From NCBI RefSeq assembly GCF_002777975.1, contig NZ_NGVS01000004.1, positions 236,376-300,375 of the forward strand: 64,000 nt of DNA, read 5' to 3'. Position 1 is the first letter of the stretch. Every line of letters begins with the position of its first letter. This document shows positions 28,167 through 37,319 of this stretch, piece after piece. The notes under the pieces were generated by a model. It was not told where the DNA came from. It was given only the letters and a program-made list of their open reading frames with translations, and did no database searches. The translations under genes were made by a program, and so were the position numbers. This stretch comes from Shewanella carassii. GTDB lineage: Bacteria; Pseudomonadota; Gammaproteobacteria; Enterobacterales; Shewanellaceae.

Positions 28167-29408
28167 GTGCAGATTTATCTGGTTGGTGGCGCAGTGCGCG
28201 ACAAACTATTGGGCTTGCCCGTCAAGGACAGGGATCATCTGGTGGTTGGCGCAACCCCGGAGCAGATGGTCTCACAGGGGTACCGGCAGGTGGGCAAGGA
28301 TTTCCCTGTGTTTCTGCACCCCAAAACCCAGGAGGAGTATGCCTTGGCCAGAACCGAGCGCAAAACCGGCCTGGGGTACGGCGGTTTCTCCTGTTATGCG
28401 GCGCCCGACGTCACTCTGGAAGAAGATCTACTGCGGCGGGACTTGACCATCAACGCCATAGCCCAAAGTGAGGATGGCGAACTGCACGACCCCTACAACG
28501 GCCAAAAGGATATCGAGGCCCGGGTGCTGAGGCATGTCTCCCCCGCTTTCGTTGAAGACCCGCTGAGGGTACTCAGGGTGGCTCGTTTTGCCGCCCGCTT
28601 CGCCCCTCAGGGATTCAGCATAGCGCCGGAAACCCTGGCTCTGATGCAGGAAATTGCCGCCGGCCCCGAGCTTGGCGCACTGACGCCGGAGCGAGTCTGG
28701 CAAGAGCTGGATAAGGTGCTCGGCTGCGAGCAGCCCCAAGTGTTCTTCGAAGTGTTGCGTCAGGTCAACGCCTTACAAGCGCTGATGCCGGAAATCGATA
28801 CCCTGTTTGGCGTGCCGCAACCGGCCAAGTGGCATCCGGAAATTGATACCGGCCTACACACTCTCATGGTACTGGAGCAAGCCGCGCAGTTGACCCGCGA
28901 TAAGGCCGTGCGCTTTGCCGCGCTAGTGCACGATCTCGGTAAGGCACTGACCCCGGCTGACATGCTGCCCAAGCACCACGGTCATGGACAGAAGGGTTTG
29001 GCACCTATCCGCAAGCTGTGCGAACGGCTACGAGTGCCTTCCGAGTATCGGGATCTGGCGTTGCTAGTCAGCGATCAGCATCAAAATATTCATAATCTGG
29101 CGGAGCTCAAGCCGGAAACCATAGTGAAAATCTTCGATAAAGCCGACTTCTGGCGTAAACCCGAACGCCTGGAGCAACTGGCACTGGCCTGCGAGGCCGA
29201 TGCCAGAGGCCGCAGTGGGCTTGAACAAGAACCCTATCCACAGGCGCAAGCATTGCGGCAGTTGTTTGCTGTCGCCTCGGCGATAGATGTCAAACCCATA
29301 GTTGCGGCGGGACACAAGGGACCGGCCATCAGGGAAGAGCTCGCTCGGCAGCGGACTGCCGCCGTACGTCAAGAAAAGCAACTGTTACTGAATTCCGCCG
29401 TTTTCTGA
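28167..29408 (+). CDS. cca: CCA-adding tRNA nucleotidyltransferase with HD domain
   Basis: 413 residues from the GTG at 28167 (AAGGA ten bases upstream), which gives the E. coli length (412) and the conserved start [11 protein letters not shown]; the frame is open 29 codons further upstream. It adds or repairs the 3' CCA of tRNAs. The class II nucleotidyltransferase motifs are [10 protein letters not shown] and KDRDHLVVG. The C-terminal HD domain ([14 protein letters not shown]) marks the multifunctional gammaproteobacterial type with phosphatase and phosphodiesterase activity. It is divergent from gspA. Confidence 0.93.
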   Translation: MQIYLVGGAVRDKLLGLPVKDRDHLVVGATPEQMVSQGYRQVGKDFPVFLHPKTQEEYALARTERKTGLGYGGFSCYAAPDVTLEEDLLRRDLTINAIAQSEDGELHDPYNGQKDIEARVLRHVSPAFVEDPLRVLRVARFAARFAPQGFSIAPETLALMQEIAAGPELGALTPERVWQELDKVLGCEQPQVFFEVLRQVNALQALMPEIDTLFGVPQPAKWHPEIDTGLHTLMVLEQAAQLTRDKAVRFAALVHDLGKALTPADMLPKHHGHGQKGLAPIRKLCERLRVPSEYRDLALLVSDQHQNIHNLAELKPETIVKIFDKADFWRKPERLEQLALACEADARGRSGLEQEPYPQAQALRQLFAVASAIDVKPIVAAGHKGPAIREELARQRTAAVRQEKQLLLNSAVF

Positions 29409-29541
29409 TGTAAAGGCAAGTTATTGACAGAAAAATTTTCAGTTTTGTTAAGAAAATAGCGAAAAAAAATGGCTATTTTCCCAAAGACTTGGCAATCCAA
29501 TGAGTATTCGATAAGGTAAAGCGGCCTGTACGTGAATATTC

Positions 29542-29598
29542 GTAGCAAAATAAATTGACTATGACATAATTAGGCGGTGTCGACTGTTTTACAGTCGA
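29542..29598 (+). promoter_or_regulatory. Probable lpp promoter with a hairpin at the expected mRNA 5' end
   Basis: An extended -10 element TGA-CATAAT lies at 29562-29570 with a weak -35 (GTAGCA at 29542). The expected start, about seven bases further, falls at the foot of a 7-bp hairpin TCGACTG/CAGTCGA (29580-29598). A stem at the extreme 5' end would protect the mRNA, as expected for a very abundant lipoprotein. The start point is an inference. Confidence 0.5.
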
Positions 29599-29636
29599 GC
29601 CATTAAAAATCCAACCTATCTTAAAGGGATTTCTTC

Positions 29637-29903
29637 ATGAACAAAAAAGTACTGATGATTGCTGGCGTAGCAATGACTGCTCTGCTGGGTGGTTGTGCCA
29701 ACACTACTGCTCTGGAAGAAAGCGTTGCTAACCTGGGCAACAAAGTTGATCAATTATCAGCTGAAGTTAGCTCTCTGAAAGCAGAGCAAGGCAAACTGTC
29801 TGCTGACGTTCAAGATGCAAAAGCTGCAGCTATGGACGCTCAGTCTGAAGCTAAGCGTGCTAACGACCGCTTGGACAACGTTGCTTCTCGTTACAAGAAG
29901 TAA
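29637..29903 (+). CDS. lpp: Major outer membrane (Braun-type) lipoprotein Lpp
   Basis: 88 residues. The signal peptide ends in the lipobox LLGGC, so Cys20 becomes the lipidated N terminus. The mature part is a continuous heptad-repeat helix (VANLGNKVDQLSAEVSSLKA...), forming a trimeric coiled coil. It ends in RYKK, whose terminal Lys can be joined to peptidoglycan by an L,D-transpeptidase. AAAGGGA lies upstream. Codon use is visibly biased to GCT, GTT and CTG, as in highly expressed genes. A terminator follows immediately. Confidence 0.93.
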   Translation: MNKKVLMIAGVAMTALLGGCANTTALEESVANLGNKVDQLSAEVSSLKAEQGKLSADVQDAKAAAMDAQSEAKRANDRLDNVASRYKK

Positions 29904-29914
29904 TTCAGTCCCGG

Positions 29915-29949
29915 ATCGGCAACACCAAGGTGTTGCCGATTTGCTTTAT
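29915..29949 (+). terminator. Intrinsic terminator of lpp
   Basis: A 12-bp perfect stem ATCGGCAACACC / GGTGTTGCCGAT with a two-base centre is followed by TTGCTTTATT, 11 bases after the lpp stop. Confidence 0.9.
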
Positions 29950-30035
29950 TCTCCAAGCTACAAGCTGTCCCTGTCAGTACTTACTAACATTCCCAACCAA
30001 TCTTCACTTTCCAGCCTAAAACCCCAGGTTCAGAC

Positions 30036-30845
30036 TCAGTTTCGTTTGATCACCAACAAACGGTAATCCAGCTCCAGCCCCTTGATCGCCCGAGTCACAA
30101 GCGCACGCTTCTGTTTTTCGCTGGCGCGCCAAGCATAAGGAGTGGTTTCCAGAAGTGTCAACGCCTGCTCACCGCTCACATCCAGAGAAAAACTTAAGCT
30201 CTCGGTTTCCAACACAGTCAACTCGGTCGGCAGGCTAATACTGAACTCCCGCTGTTTAAGATCTGCGCTCAATTGCTCACGCAACTGCCACAAGTGTCTT
30301 GGCCCGGGGGCCAACATCACAAGATGAGCCCCCGGCTTCATCACCCTGGGGATCTCCTTGCCCTTAAGCTGACCATCGAGCAGAGTCACCAGTGAAAACT
30401 GCGCATCTTCAAAGGGCAAACGTTTGGCAACACTGAGAAATACCTGCGCCGTCGGCAACGCTTTGGCAGCGGCGAAGGCGGCATTTTGTGCATCACAGAT
30501 AAGCAGACGTTGCAGCTCTTCCGGCAGTTGCAGCATCTGCTGCAAGGCGCCGTCTCCGGCGTTGGGGTCAAGTACAGCTTCACAGTTTTCAGCGAGCCTG
30601 GTCAGCTTGAGATTGAGCGCCTGATGCAAAGGCGCCATCAACTCAGACTGCAACAAAAAACGCCGGGCCCGCAACGCCTGGCGCGACAAGGCATGTACCG
30701 CCGCGCTCTTGGGCTTGGCCAGCAACCAATAACCGTCCTCCTGGCGATCGAAGTGATGCTTATTAACGCAGTAAAAACCTCTGGATGCCTGATGCTGCTT
30801 GAGCTCACTCTGACAAACCGGGCACTGAAATTGCACTGAATTCAT
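30036..30845 (-). CDS. rlmA: RlmA-like 23S rRNA (guanine-N1)-methyltransferase
   Basis: 269 residues, the length of E. coli RlmA. An N-terminal zinc ribbon (Cys8, Cys11, Cys26, His30) is followed by a methyltransferase-like domain; VMKPGAHLVMLAPGPRHLWQL and the tail segment LLETTPYAWRA are typical of RlmA. The SAM-binding motif I is unusual: LDPNAGDGAL stands where RlmA has LDIGCGEG. The reaction (m1G745 of 23S rRNA) is therefore inferred from family and not certain. It is 8 bases behind uppP on the same strand. Confidence 0.75.
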   Translation of the reverse strand: MNSVQFQCPVCQSELKQHQASRGFYCVNKHHFDRQEDGYWLLAKPKSAAVHALSRQALRARRFLLQSELMAPLHQALNLKLTRLAENCEAVLDPNAGDGALQQMLQLPEELQRLLICDAQNAAFAAAKALPTAQVFLSVAKRLPFEDAQFSLVTLLDGQLKGKEIPRVMKPGAHLVMLAPGPRHLWQLREQLSADLKQREFSISLPTELTVLETESLSFSLDVSGEQALTLLETTPYAWRASEKQKRALVTRAIKGLELDYRLLVIKRN

Positions 30846-30853
30846 CTAGAGCC

Positions 30854-31654
30854 TCACAGAAAGATAAAGCCGCACAGAAGTGCGCCGAGAGCCAAACGGT
30901 AGAGCACGAAAGGCAGCATGCCCATCTTGCTGATGATCTTCAAAAACAAGTGAATACAGGTAAAGGCCGCCACAAAAGAAAGCACCACCCCCAAAATAAG
31001 GGCCTGCCAGTCAATCACATGCCCACCTTCGAGCAGATCTTTGCCCATCAGTAGCGCCGCTCCCAAGATCACAGGGATCGACATCAAAAAAGAGAAACGC
31101 GCCGCCGCCTCACGGTTGAGCCCCAACATCAGGGCCGCGGTCATGGTGATCCCCGAGCGGCTGGTGCCGGGAATAAGCGCCAAAGCCTGGGCAAAACCTA
31201 TCATCAATGCCTTGCGCCAGCCGGTTTGATATTCAGTAAGCTCAAGCCGCGCCATCTTATCCGACCACCAGAGCAGCAAACCAAACACCACAGTAGTGAT
31301 GGCGATAACACCCGGCCCCCGCAGATAGGTTTCAACCAGATCTTTGGCCAGAAAACCAAAAACGACTGCGGGTATGGTAGCCAGAATAATCCACCAGGCC
31401 AGTTTGCTCTCGGCGCTGTGGTTACCCTTGAATATGCTGCCAAACCAGGCGTTCAGCATAGCGATGATTTCAGTACGGAAGTAGAGTACCACTGCCAGCA
31501 GTGAACCTATATGCACCGCCACATCGAAGGCCAGTCCCTGATCTTCCCAGCCCAGTAACTGAGAAGGCAAAATAAGATGCGCCGAGCTGGAGATAGGCAA
31601 AAATTCAGTCAGGCCCTGGATCAGGGCAAGGATGATGACCTGTAATGTGTCCAT
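30854..31654 (-). CDS. uppP: Undecaprenyl-diphosphate phosphatase (BacA/UppP)
   Basis: A 266-residue inner-membrane enzyme with about eight hydrophobic segments that regenerates undecaprenyl phosphate for peptidoglycan and O-antigen synthesis. The two active-site motifs are visible: [16 protein letters not shown] near the N terminus and [10 protein letters not shown] in the middle. It lies in a minus-strand run folB-folK-uppP-rlmA with small gaps, which probably forms one operon. Confidence 0.95.
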   Translation of the reverse strand: MDTLQVIILALIQGLTEFLPISSSAHLILPSQLLGWEDQGLAFDVAVHIGSLLAVVLYFRTEIIAMLNAWFGSIFKGNHSAESKLAWWIILATIPAVVFGFLAKDLVETYLRGPGVIAITTVVFGLLLWWSDKMARLELTEYQTGWRKALMIGFAQALALIPGTSRSGITMTAALMLGLNREAAARFSFLMSIPVILGAALLMGKDLLEGGHVIDWQALILGVVLSFVAAFTCIHLFLKIISKMGMLPFVLYRLALGALLCGFIFL

Positions 31655-31671
31655 AGTTTTCCTTTAAAAAA

Positions 31672-32169
31672 TCAGGCCGACAGGCCCCAATCGAAAGCGA
31701 TAGGCCAGAGCTTCTGACTGGCCTTGTCATATTCCTGCCACAACACTTGGTAGCTGAGTTGTGCCAGTGGATGCTTGGTTTGCGGTGCCAGTTCAGCCAG
31801 TGGCCAAAGCACAAAGGCATTGGTCAGGATCTCGGCTCTGGGTAAAACAATGGGCTGCTGACAGACCTTGTCATCGTAGAGCAGCAGATCCAAATCCAGG
31901 GTGCGCGGAGCAAACTTTTTGGCACCCGGGAGCCGACCATGGCGCAGCTCTATCTGCTTGAAACAGGCCACCACTTCGGCAATACCGAGTGACGTATGAG
32001 CGCCCACCACCATATTGAGAAAGTTGCTGCCCTTGAATCCCACTGATTCACTCTCGTAAACCGATGATAGCTGCAGCTCACCAAACGCAGCGTGCAGCTC
32101 TTTAATAGCTGCACGCAGGTAATGTTCCGGGTCGATATTGCTGCCCAGACTGATGTAGATATGTGCCAT
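31672..32169 (-). CDS. folK: 6-hydroxymethyl-7,8-dihydropterin pyrophosphokinase
   Basis: 165 residues from the ATG at 32169; an upstream extension of 12 codons overlaps folB and is unlikely. It transfers pyrophosphate from ATP to hydroxymethyl-dihydropterin in folate synthesis. Conserved motifs: HIYISLGSNIDPE at the start and the catalytic FAPRTLDLDLLLY. It follows folB after 7 bases, so two successive folate steps are co-expressed. Confidence 0.94.
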   Translation of the reverse strand: MAHIYISLGSNIDPEHYLRAAIKELHAAFGELQLSSVYESESVGFKGSNFLNMVVGAHTSLGIAEVVACFKQIELRHGRLPGAKKFAPRTLDLDLLLYDDKVCQQPIVLPRAEILTNAFVLWPLAELAPQTKHPLAQLSYQVLWQEYDKASQKLWPIAFDWGLSA

Positions 32170-32176
32170 ATTACCG

Positions 32177-32527
32177 TTAGATACCACGCTCGATTTCGAC
32201 ACCAACCGCTTTGGCCGCAGGAACGGCGCCAGGTTTCATCACCCGCACCTTGACCCAAGGCACGGCAAATTCACTCATCAGGCAATGGGCAATCATTTCG
32301 GCCACGGTTTCAATCAACTCAATGGGCTTTTCGGTGATCAGGGTAGTGAGACGCTTACTGACGGTTTCATAACAGAGCGCCTGGCTGTAATCATCACTGT
32401 CGGCGGCGGCTCTGTTATCCCAGGCCATATCCAGATCAATAAGCAGTGTCTGGTGTACCTGTTTTTCCCACTCATAGATCCCGATAACCGTTTCTATCTG
32501 TAATTCTCGTATCAGCACTCTGTCCAT
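32177..32527 (-). CDS. folB: Dihydroneopterin aldolase
   Basis: 116 residues from the ATG at 32527, which has AAGGGGG upstream; the 30-codon upstream extension has no such site. It cleaves dihydroneopterin to hydroxymethyl-dihydropterin and glycolaldehyde. The family pattern is clear: MDRVLIRELQIETVIGIYEWE at the N terminus and VRVMKPGAVP with the catalytic lysine near the end. It is the first gene of the folB-folK-uppP-rlmA run and is divergent from plsY, as in E. coli. Confidence 0.94.
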   Translation of the reverse strand: MDRVLIRELQIETVIGIYEWEKQVHQTLLIDLDMAWDNRAAADSDDYSQALCYETVSKRLTTLITEKPIELIETVAEMIAHCLMSEFAVPWVKVRVMKPGAVPAAKAVGVEIERGI

Positions 32528-32792
32528 AAAATCCCCCTTAGCAACTGCCGGGCCTGAGGTCAGATAAGCTATCGGCAATAAAACCGCTATAATCCGCCCC
32601 GTTCCGGAGATATTCACTGTAGCCCCTTTCTACCAGGCCCGATCTTAAGTAGGATAAGGCATTGAAGGACAAGATGAACCCGAGAGATTTAACCGTCGGC
32701 TGACGGTAAAGATTTGCACCTTGGGTTATCCGGGCAAGGGCTGCATGTTTTTGTGTGCGCGATAATACCTTAAGACGAGTAAGGAAACCAAT

Positions 32793-33398
32793 TTGAGTAC
32801 CATGGTACTGACCCCAATTATGATTGTGGCCGCCTACCTGCTCGGCTCTATCTCCAGCGCCGTGCTGGTGTGTCGCCTCAAGGGCCTGCCGGATCCCAGA
32901 GGCAAGGGTTCGGGCAATCCGGGCGCCACCAACGTGCTGCGCATCGGCGGCACTTGGGCCGCGGCCATGGTATTTTTCTTCGATATGCTCAAGGGTGCAC
33001 TACCCACTTATACCGCTTATCTGATGGGAATAGATGCCGTCTGGCTCGGGGTGATAGCCATTGCCGCCTGCCTTGGACACATATACCCGATCTTCTTCGG
33101 CTTCAAGGGCGGCAAAGGCGTAGCCACAGCACTCGGCGCCATGGCGCCCATAGGTGAAGGCCTAGCGCTGTGTTTGATGGGCACCTGGTTACTGGTGGTG
33201 TTGCTGACCCGCTACTCATCGCTGGCAGCTTTGGTAACGGCGCTATTGGCGCCTGTCTATACTTGGTGGCTGGATGACAGATTTACCCTGCCGGTGGCCA
33301 TGCTATCGACACTGATCATTATCCGCCACAAGGATAATATTCGCCGCCTGCTCAAGGGGGAAGAATCCAAAATGTCGCGCTCCAGGCGTACTAAATAG
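32793..33398 (+). CDS. plsY: Acyl-phosphate:glycerol-3-phosphate acyltransferase PlsY
   Basis: A 201-residue inner-membrane enzyme that makes lysophosphatidic acid from acyl phosphate and glycerol-3-phosphate. The three conserved cytoplasmic motifs are seen as GSGNPGATN, the FDMLKG region and [10 protein letters not shown]. The frame opens with TTG at 32793, seven bases after AAGGA; an ATG three codons later is too far from that site, so TTG is probably used. It is divergent from folB and followed by a terminator shared with tsaD. Confidence 0.93.
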   Translation: MSTMVLTPIMIVAAYLLGSISSAVLVCRLKGLPDPRGKGSGNPGATNVLRIGGTWAAAMVFFFDMLKGALPTYTAYLMGIDAVWLGVIAIAACLGHIYPIFFGFKGGKGVATALGAMAPIGEGLALCLMGTWLLVVLLTRYSSLAALVTALLAPVYTWWLDDRFTLPVAMLSTLIIIRHKDNIRRLLKGEESKMSRSRRTK

Positions 33399-33437
33399 AA
33401 CCAGTTGCACGGTTGCAACAACCGTCATAAAAACAGC

Positions 33438-33461
33438 AAAGGCGCCATTGGCGCCTTTTAC
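33438..33461. terminator. Terminator between plsY and tsaD
   Basis: A 9-bp stem AAAGGCGCC / GGCGCCTTT with an ATT loop; T-rich on the right for plsY, and A-rich on the left so it may also serve tsaD on the minus strand. Confidence 0.82.
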
Positions 33462-33499
33462 TTTTCAGGAATTACAGAGGGTGAGTTAGCTAGGCTTCT

Positions 33500-34516
33500 T
33501 CAGGAAACCGCTTCCAGGGTATCCAGCGGCCAACGCGGCTGCCCTTTCACCGCCAACGTCTCACGCTCGCCGGCCTTGAGGCGCTGCAAGCCCGCGTAGG
33601 CTATCATGGCACCGTTATCAGTACAGAACTCGCCTCTGGGATAGAAAACCTTGCCGCCACGGCTTTGCATCAACTCGGCCAGTGAGCTTCTCAGACGGGT
33701 GTTGGCGCTGACGCCACCGGCAATCACCAAACGTTTAAAGCCGGTTTGCTCCAGTGCGCGGCGGCACTTGATGACCATGGTATCGACCACGGCTTCTTCA
33801 AAAGCCCGGGCGATATTTGCACGAGTCTGTTCATCATCCGGTTCGGCGGCTATGGTATTGGCGGCGTAGGTTTTCAGCCCTGAGAAACTAAAATCCAATC
33901 CCGGTCTGTCGGTCATCGGCCGAGGGAACTTATAGCCGGCCTTTTCCCCCTTGGCGGCGAGTTTAGCCAGTCTTGGGCCTCCGGGATAATCCAGCCCCAT
34001 CAGTTTGGCGGTCTTGTCGAAGGCTTCACCGGCCGCATCATCTATAGATTCACCCAGTACTTCGTAGCGACCTATGCCTTCCACCTTCACCAGCATGGAG
34101 TGACCGCCGGAAACCAAGAGCGCTACAAAGGGAAACTCAGGTGCATCCTCTTCCAGCATGGGCGCCAGCAGATGCCCTTCCATATGATGAACACCCACAG
34201 CGGGTTTATTCCAGGCAAATGCCAAGGAACGACCGACACAGGCACCCACCAAAAGCGCACCAATCAGGCCTGGACCCTTGGTGTAAGCGATGCCGTCGAG
34301 ATCTTCGATACGGGTATCGGCCTTGGCCAGCGCCTCACGGATCAGCGGCACTATTTTGCGCACATGATCCCTTGATGCCAGCTCAGGCACCACGCCACCA
34401 TAGTCGGCATGTAACTTAACCTGACTGTAGAGAGCATGGGACAACAACCCCTGCTCTTCGTCGTAAACCGCTATTCCTGTCTCGTCACAGGATGTTTCAA
34501 TACCTAAAACCCGCAT
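33500..34516 (-). CDS. tsaD: tRNA N6-adenosine threonylcarbamoyltransferase TsaD
   Basis: A 338-residue ASKHA-fold enzyme that transfers the threonylcarbamoyl group to A37 of tRNAs reading ANN codons. Metal ligands His111 and His115 are in [31 protein letters not shown] and [13 protein letters not shown] are the other family motifs. It is divergent from rpsU, an arrangement conserved with E. coli. Confidence 0.96.
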   Translation of the reverse strand: MRVLGIETSCDETGIAVYDEEQGLLSHALYSQVKLHADYGGVVPELASRDHVRKIVPLIREALAKADTRIEDLDGIAYTKGPGLIGALLVGACVGRSLAFAWNKPAVGVHHMEGHLLAPMLEEDAPEFPFVALLVSGGHSMLVKVEGIGRYEVLGESIDDAAGEAFDKTAKLMGLDYPGGPRLAKLAAKGEKAGYKFPRPMTDRPGLDFSFSGLKTYAANTIAAEPDDEQTRANIARAFEEAVVDTMVIKCRRALEQTGFKRLVIAGGVSANTRLRSSLAELMQSRGGKVFYPRGEFCTDNGAMIAYAGLQRLKAGERETLAVKGQPRWPLDTLEAVS

Positions 34517-34610
34517 CTATGAAATCTTTCCGCCTGAAAAGGGGCGCCAATTCTACCCCTAACCAGGAGATTTCTCCAGTTGTGGGCTAAAGTGAATTTA
34601 CTTTAGGGAC

Positions 34611-34639
34611 TTTACATCCAGTGCCAGTCGGTTTAAAAT
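34611..34639 (+). promoter_or_regulatory. Sigma-70 promoter of the rpsU-yqeY-dnaG-rpoD operon
   Basis: -35 TTTACA (34611-34616) and -10 TAAAAT (34634-34639) have exactly 17 bases between them, each one base from consensus, followed by a CCGC-containing discriminator. The rpsU start is 74 bases downstream of the -10. No LexA-type box (CTGT-N8-ACAG) is visible here. Confidence 0.7.
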
Positions 34640-34712
34640 TCCGCACCATTTTAAATACACTTGGGTCAAGTAATTGACTCAATACAAACTTACACCTAAG
34701 GGGTGATGGCGT

Positions 34713-34928
34713 ATGCCAATTATTAAAGTACGTGAAAACGAACCATTCGACGTAGCTCTGCGTCGTTTCAAGCGCTCTTGTGAAAAAGCCGGTATCCTGG
34801 CCGACGTGCGTGCTCGTGAATTCTACGAGAAGCCAACTACTGCTCGTAAGCGTGCAAAAGCTGCTGCAGTTAAGCGTCTGGCCAAGAAGCTTTCTCGCGA
34901 AAACGCACGTCGCGTACGTTTATACTAA
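34713..34928 (+). CDS. rpsU: 30S ribosomal protein S21
   Basis: A 71-residue, very basic protein identical in length and nearly identical in pattern to E. coli S21 ([20 protein letters not shown], ending [10 protein letters not shown]). It helps base-pairing of the mRNA leader with 16S rRNA during initiation. AAGGGG lies upstream. First gene of the macromolecular synthesis operon; yqeY follows after 6 bases. Confidence 0.98.
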   Translation: MPIIKVRENEPFDVALRRFKRSCEKAGILADVRAREFYEKPTTARKRAKAAAVKRLAKKLSRENARRVRLY

Positions 34929-34934
34929 TTCCTT

Positions 34935-35378
34935 ATGAGCCTGATAGATAAGCTAAAAGACCAGATGAAACAAGCCTTGGTGGCCAAAGAGAAGGTCCGC
35001 CTGGGTACGATTCGTATGGCATTAGCTGCCATCAAACAGATTGAAGTGGATACCCGCGAAACTCTGAATGATGAGCAGATAATAGCTGTCTTGACCAAAA
35101 TGGTGAAACAACGCCGTGATGCCATTGCCCAATATGAGGCAGCGGGCCGTCCGGAGTTGGCAGAAGTCGAAGCAGCAGAGATTCAAGTTATTGAAACTTT
35201 CCTGCCACAACCTCTGAGCGAAAGCGAAATCGCTGCGCTGATTGATGCGGCTATCCAAGATAGCGGCGCCAGCACCATGGCGGATATGGGCAAAGTAATG
35301 GGAGCGTTGAAATCCAAAGTTCAGGGTCGTGCAGACATGGGTGCCATTAGTGCCCAGATCCGTGCCAAACTGCAATAA
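34935..35378 (+). CDS. yqeY: GatB/YqeY domain protein
   Basis: A 147-residue protein similar to the C-terminal tRNA-binding tail of GatB (KMVKQRRDAIAQYEAAGRPE, IETFLPQPLSE, MGKVMGALKSKVQGRADM). The function is not established; a role on tRNA is suggested by the GatB relationship. It is placed between rpsU and dnaG, whereas E. coli has those two adjacent. It ends at an internal terminator before dnaG. Confidence 0.9.
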   Translation: MSLIDKLKDQMKQALVAKEKVRLGTIRMALAAIKQIEVDTRETLNDEQIIAVLTKMVKQRRDAIAQYEAAGRPELAEVEAAEIQVIETFLPQPLSESEIAALIDAAIQDSGASTMADMGKVMGALKSKVQGRADMGAISAQIRAKLQ

Positions 35379-35398
35379 GCGGGTTTCCACGTATGAAC

Positions 35399-35428
35399 AA
35401 GCCGTGCATCTGCGCGGCTTGTTTGTTT
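35399..35428 (+). terminator. Internal (partial) terminator between yqeY and dnaG
   Basis: A 9-bp stem AAGCCGTGC / GCGCGGCTT (one G-U pair) is followed by GTTTGTTT. It corresponds in place to the known rpsU-dnaG terminator of E. coli, which lowers primase relative to S21; partial read-through is an inference. Confidence 0.75.
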
Positions 35429-35458
35429 ACATCGGTCAAGGGTGCATGACTCAGTCTG

Positions 35459-37186
35459 ATGGCTATACCTCGTGATTTTATCAATGAGCTGATTGCTCGC
35501 ACAGACATAGTTGATCTAATCGATCACAAAGTACCCCTTAAAAAAGCGGGTAAGAATTATTCTGCCTGTTGCCCTTTCCACAGCGAAAAATCACCCTCTT
35601 TCACCGTCAGCAGAGATAAACAGTTTTACCATTGCTTCGGCTGTGGTGCCCATGGCAATGCCATCGACTTCATCATGGAGTATGACCGTCTTGAATTCCT
35701 CGATGCCATTGAGGAGCTGGCAAGCCAACTAGGGCTGGAGGTGCCGCGGGAGGATAATCCCAACCGTCGTCGTGACGATGGGCTCAGCCGCGATCTCTAT
35801 CAGTTAATGGAAGAGGCCAACAGGTTTTATCAGAACCAACTCAGACAACACCCGGACAAACAAAAGGTGTTGGATTATCTGGCTTTTCGGGGACTCTCCG
35901 ACCAGGTTGTCGAGCGCTTCGGTATAGGGTTTGCTCCAGATGGTTGGGATGGCTTACTGAGTCGCTACCGCTCGCAGCAAGAGTCGCAGGACAAGCTGTT
36001 AACCGCGGGGATGATCATCAGCAACGACAACGGCAAGCGTTATGACCGTTTCCGTGACAGATTGATGTTCCCGATCCGCGATAGGCGCGGCCGGGTGATT
36101 GCCTTTGGTGGCAGGGTGCTAGGTGATGGTACACCCAAGTACTTGAATTCTCCGGAAACGCCCATATTTCATAAGGGCAATGAACTTTATGGTCTGTATG
36201 AGCTGAAGCAAGCTCACAGAGAACCTCGGCAAGTGCTGATTGTCGAAGGTTATATGGACGTGGTAGCGCTGGCGCAATTTGGGGTTGACTATGCGGTAGC
36301 CTCACTGGGCACCTCGACCACGGCCGAACAGTTTCAGTTGTTGCTGCGCAGCGCCAAAGAGGTGGTCTGTTGTTATGACGGTGACAATGCCGGAAAAGAA
36401 GCAGCCTGGCGCGCGCTGGAAACCGCCCTGCCGCTGCTGAAACCCGGCGATACTGTACGCTTTATGTTTTTGCCTCAAGGGGAGGATCCCGACTCTATGG
36501 TGCGCAAGACAGGCAAAGAAGCCTTCGAAGCACTGATAGATGAAGCACAAACACTGACAGGGTTTCTGTTCGATACCCTGACCACTAAATACGGAACAGA
36601 CAAGGGCAATCTTGCCAAGCAAGCCATAGCCCTGATTGAAAAGATTCAAGACACTGTGCTGCAAAATCTGTTACTCGAAGACCTGTCACACAGGCTCGGC
36701 ATGAACAGCGCAGATGATCTGAAGAAAAAGCTGGGATTCAAAGGCACTCAAGCAGTTGCCTCTGCCCGGCATAAAGCGCTTAAGGGCCGGGGTACTCCGC
36801 TGCGACTCGCCATCGCCTTGCTGGTACAACACCCACAGTTGGGGCTGAATTTGATCCCCCAACCGGCACTCAAGCATTTACAGATGGCTGGCATAGACTT
36901 GCTGGTCGACTTACTGGATTTGACTCGCGCCCAGAAGATGAACAGCGCACAACTACTTGAGCAGTTCAGAGATATGGAAGAATTCTCCACTCTGAGAAAA
37001 CTGGCCCAATGGGAACATCAAGTGGCGGATGAAAACCTGGAGCAAGAGTTCAAAAAGTCCCTGGTATGGCTGAACAATCAATACATTGAGCAGCGTTATC
37101 AGGAATTGAGTCTGAAACAGACCCATACTAAAGAAGAGAAAATACAGCTTAAGAAGCTAATCGCGGCAATGAAAAGCTGCCAATGA
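35459..37186 (+). CDS. dnaG: DNA primase
   Basis: A 575-residue enzyme that synthesises RNA primers for replication. The zinc-binding domain has Cys38, His41, Cys59 and Cys62. The TOPRIM catalytic core has VEGYMDVVALAQ and YDGDNAGKEAA, and the C-terminal DnaB-interacting domain is about residues 430-575. No good Shine-Dalgarno sequence precedes the ATG, which fits low expression as in E. coli. It lies downstream of the internal terminator and upstream of rpoD. Confidence 0.97.
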   Translation: MAIPRDFINELIARTDIVDLIDHKVPLKKAGKNYSACCPFHSEKSPSFTVSRDKQFYHCFGCGAHGNAIDFIMEYDRLEFLDAIEELASQLGLEVPREDNPNRRRDDGLSRDLYQLMEEANRFYQNQLRQHPDKQKVLDYLAFRGLSDQVVERFGIGFAPDGWDGLLSRYRSQQESQDKLLTAGMIISNDNGKRYDRFRDRLMFPIRDRRGRVIAFGGRVLGDGTPKYLNSPETPIFHKGNELYGLYELKQAHREPRQVLIVEGYMDVVALAQFGVDYAVASLGTSTTAEQFQLLLRSAKEVVCCYDGDNAGKEAAWRALETALPLLKPGDTVRFMFLPQGEDPDSMVRKTGKEAFEALIDEAQTLTGFLFDTLTTKYGTDKGNLAKQAIALIEKIQDTVLQNLLLEDLSHRLGMNSADDLKKKLGFKGTQAVASARHKALKGRGTPLRLAIALLVQHPQLGLNLIPQPALKHLQMAGIDLLVDLLDLTRAQKMNSAQLLEQFRDMEEFSTLRKLAQWEHQVADENLEQEFKKSLVWLNNQYIEQRYQELSLKQTHTKEEKIQLKKLIAAMKSCQ

Positions 37187-37203
37187 GCTCTCTCAATTTA
37201 TGG

Positions 37204-37218
37204 GTCCGGTCGCCGGAC
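37204..37218 (+). other. Small hairpin in the dnaG-rpoD interval
   Basis: A perfect 6-bp stem GTCCGG / CCGGAC with a three-base loop, without a T-run, 17 bases after dnaG. A TATAAT at 37242-37247 without a convincing -35 follows, and could mark an rpoD-proximal promoter. The hairpin could act in mRNA processing as between dnaG and rpoD of E. coli; that is an inference. Confidence 0.4.
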
Positions 37219-37319
37219 TAGCACAGGGATGCGCACATGGCTATAATTGACGATTTGTGCGGCAAGAGCCCAAGGCCGCTGCCCATCGTTGTAACAGTTA
37301 CCCAACTTGGATGATATCT

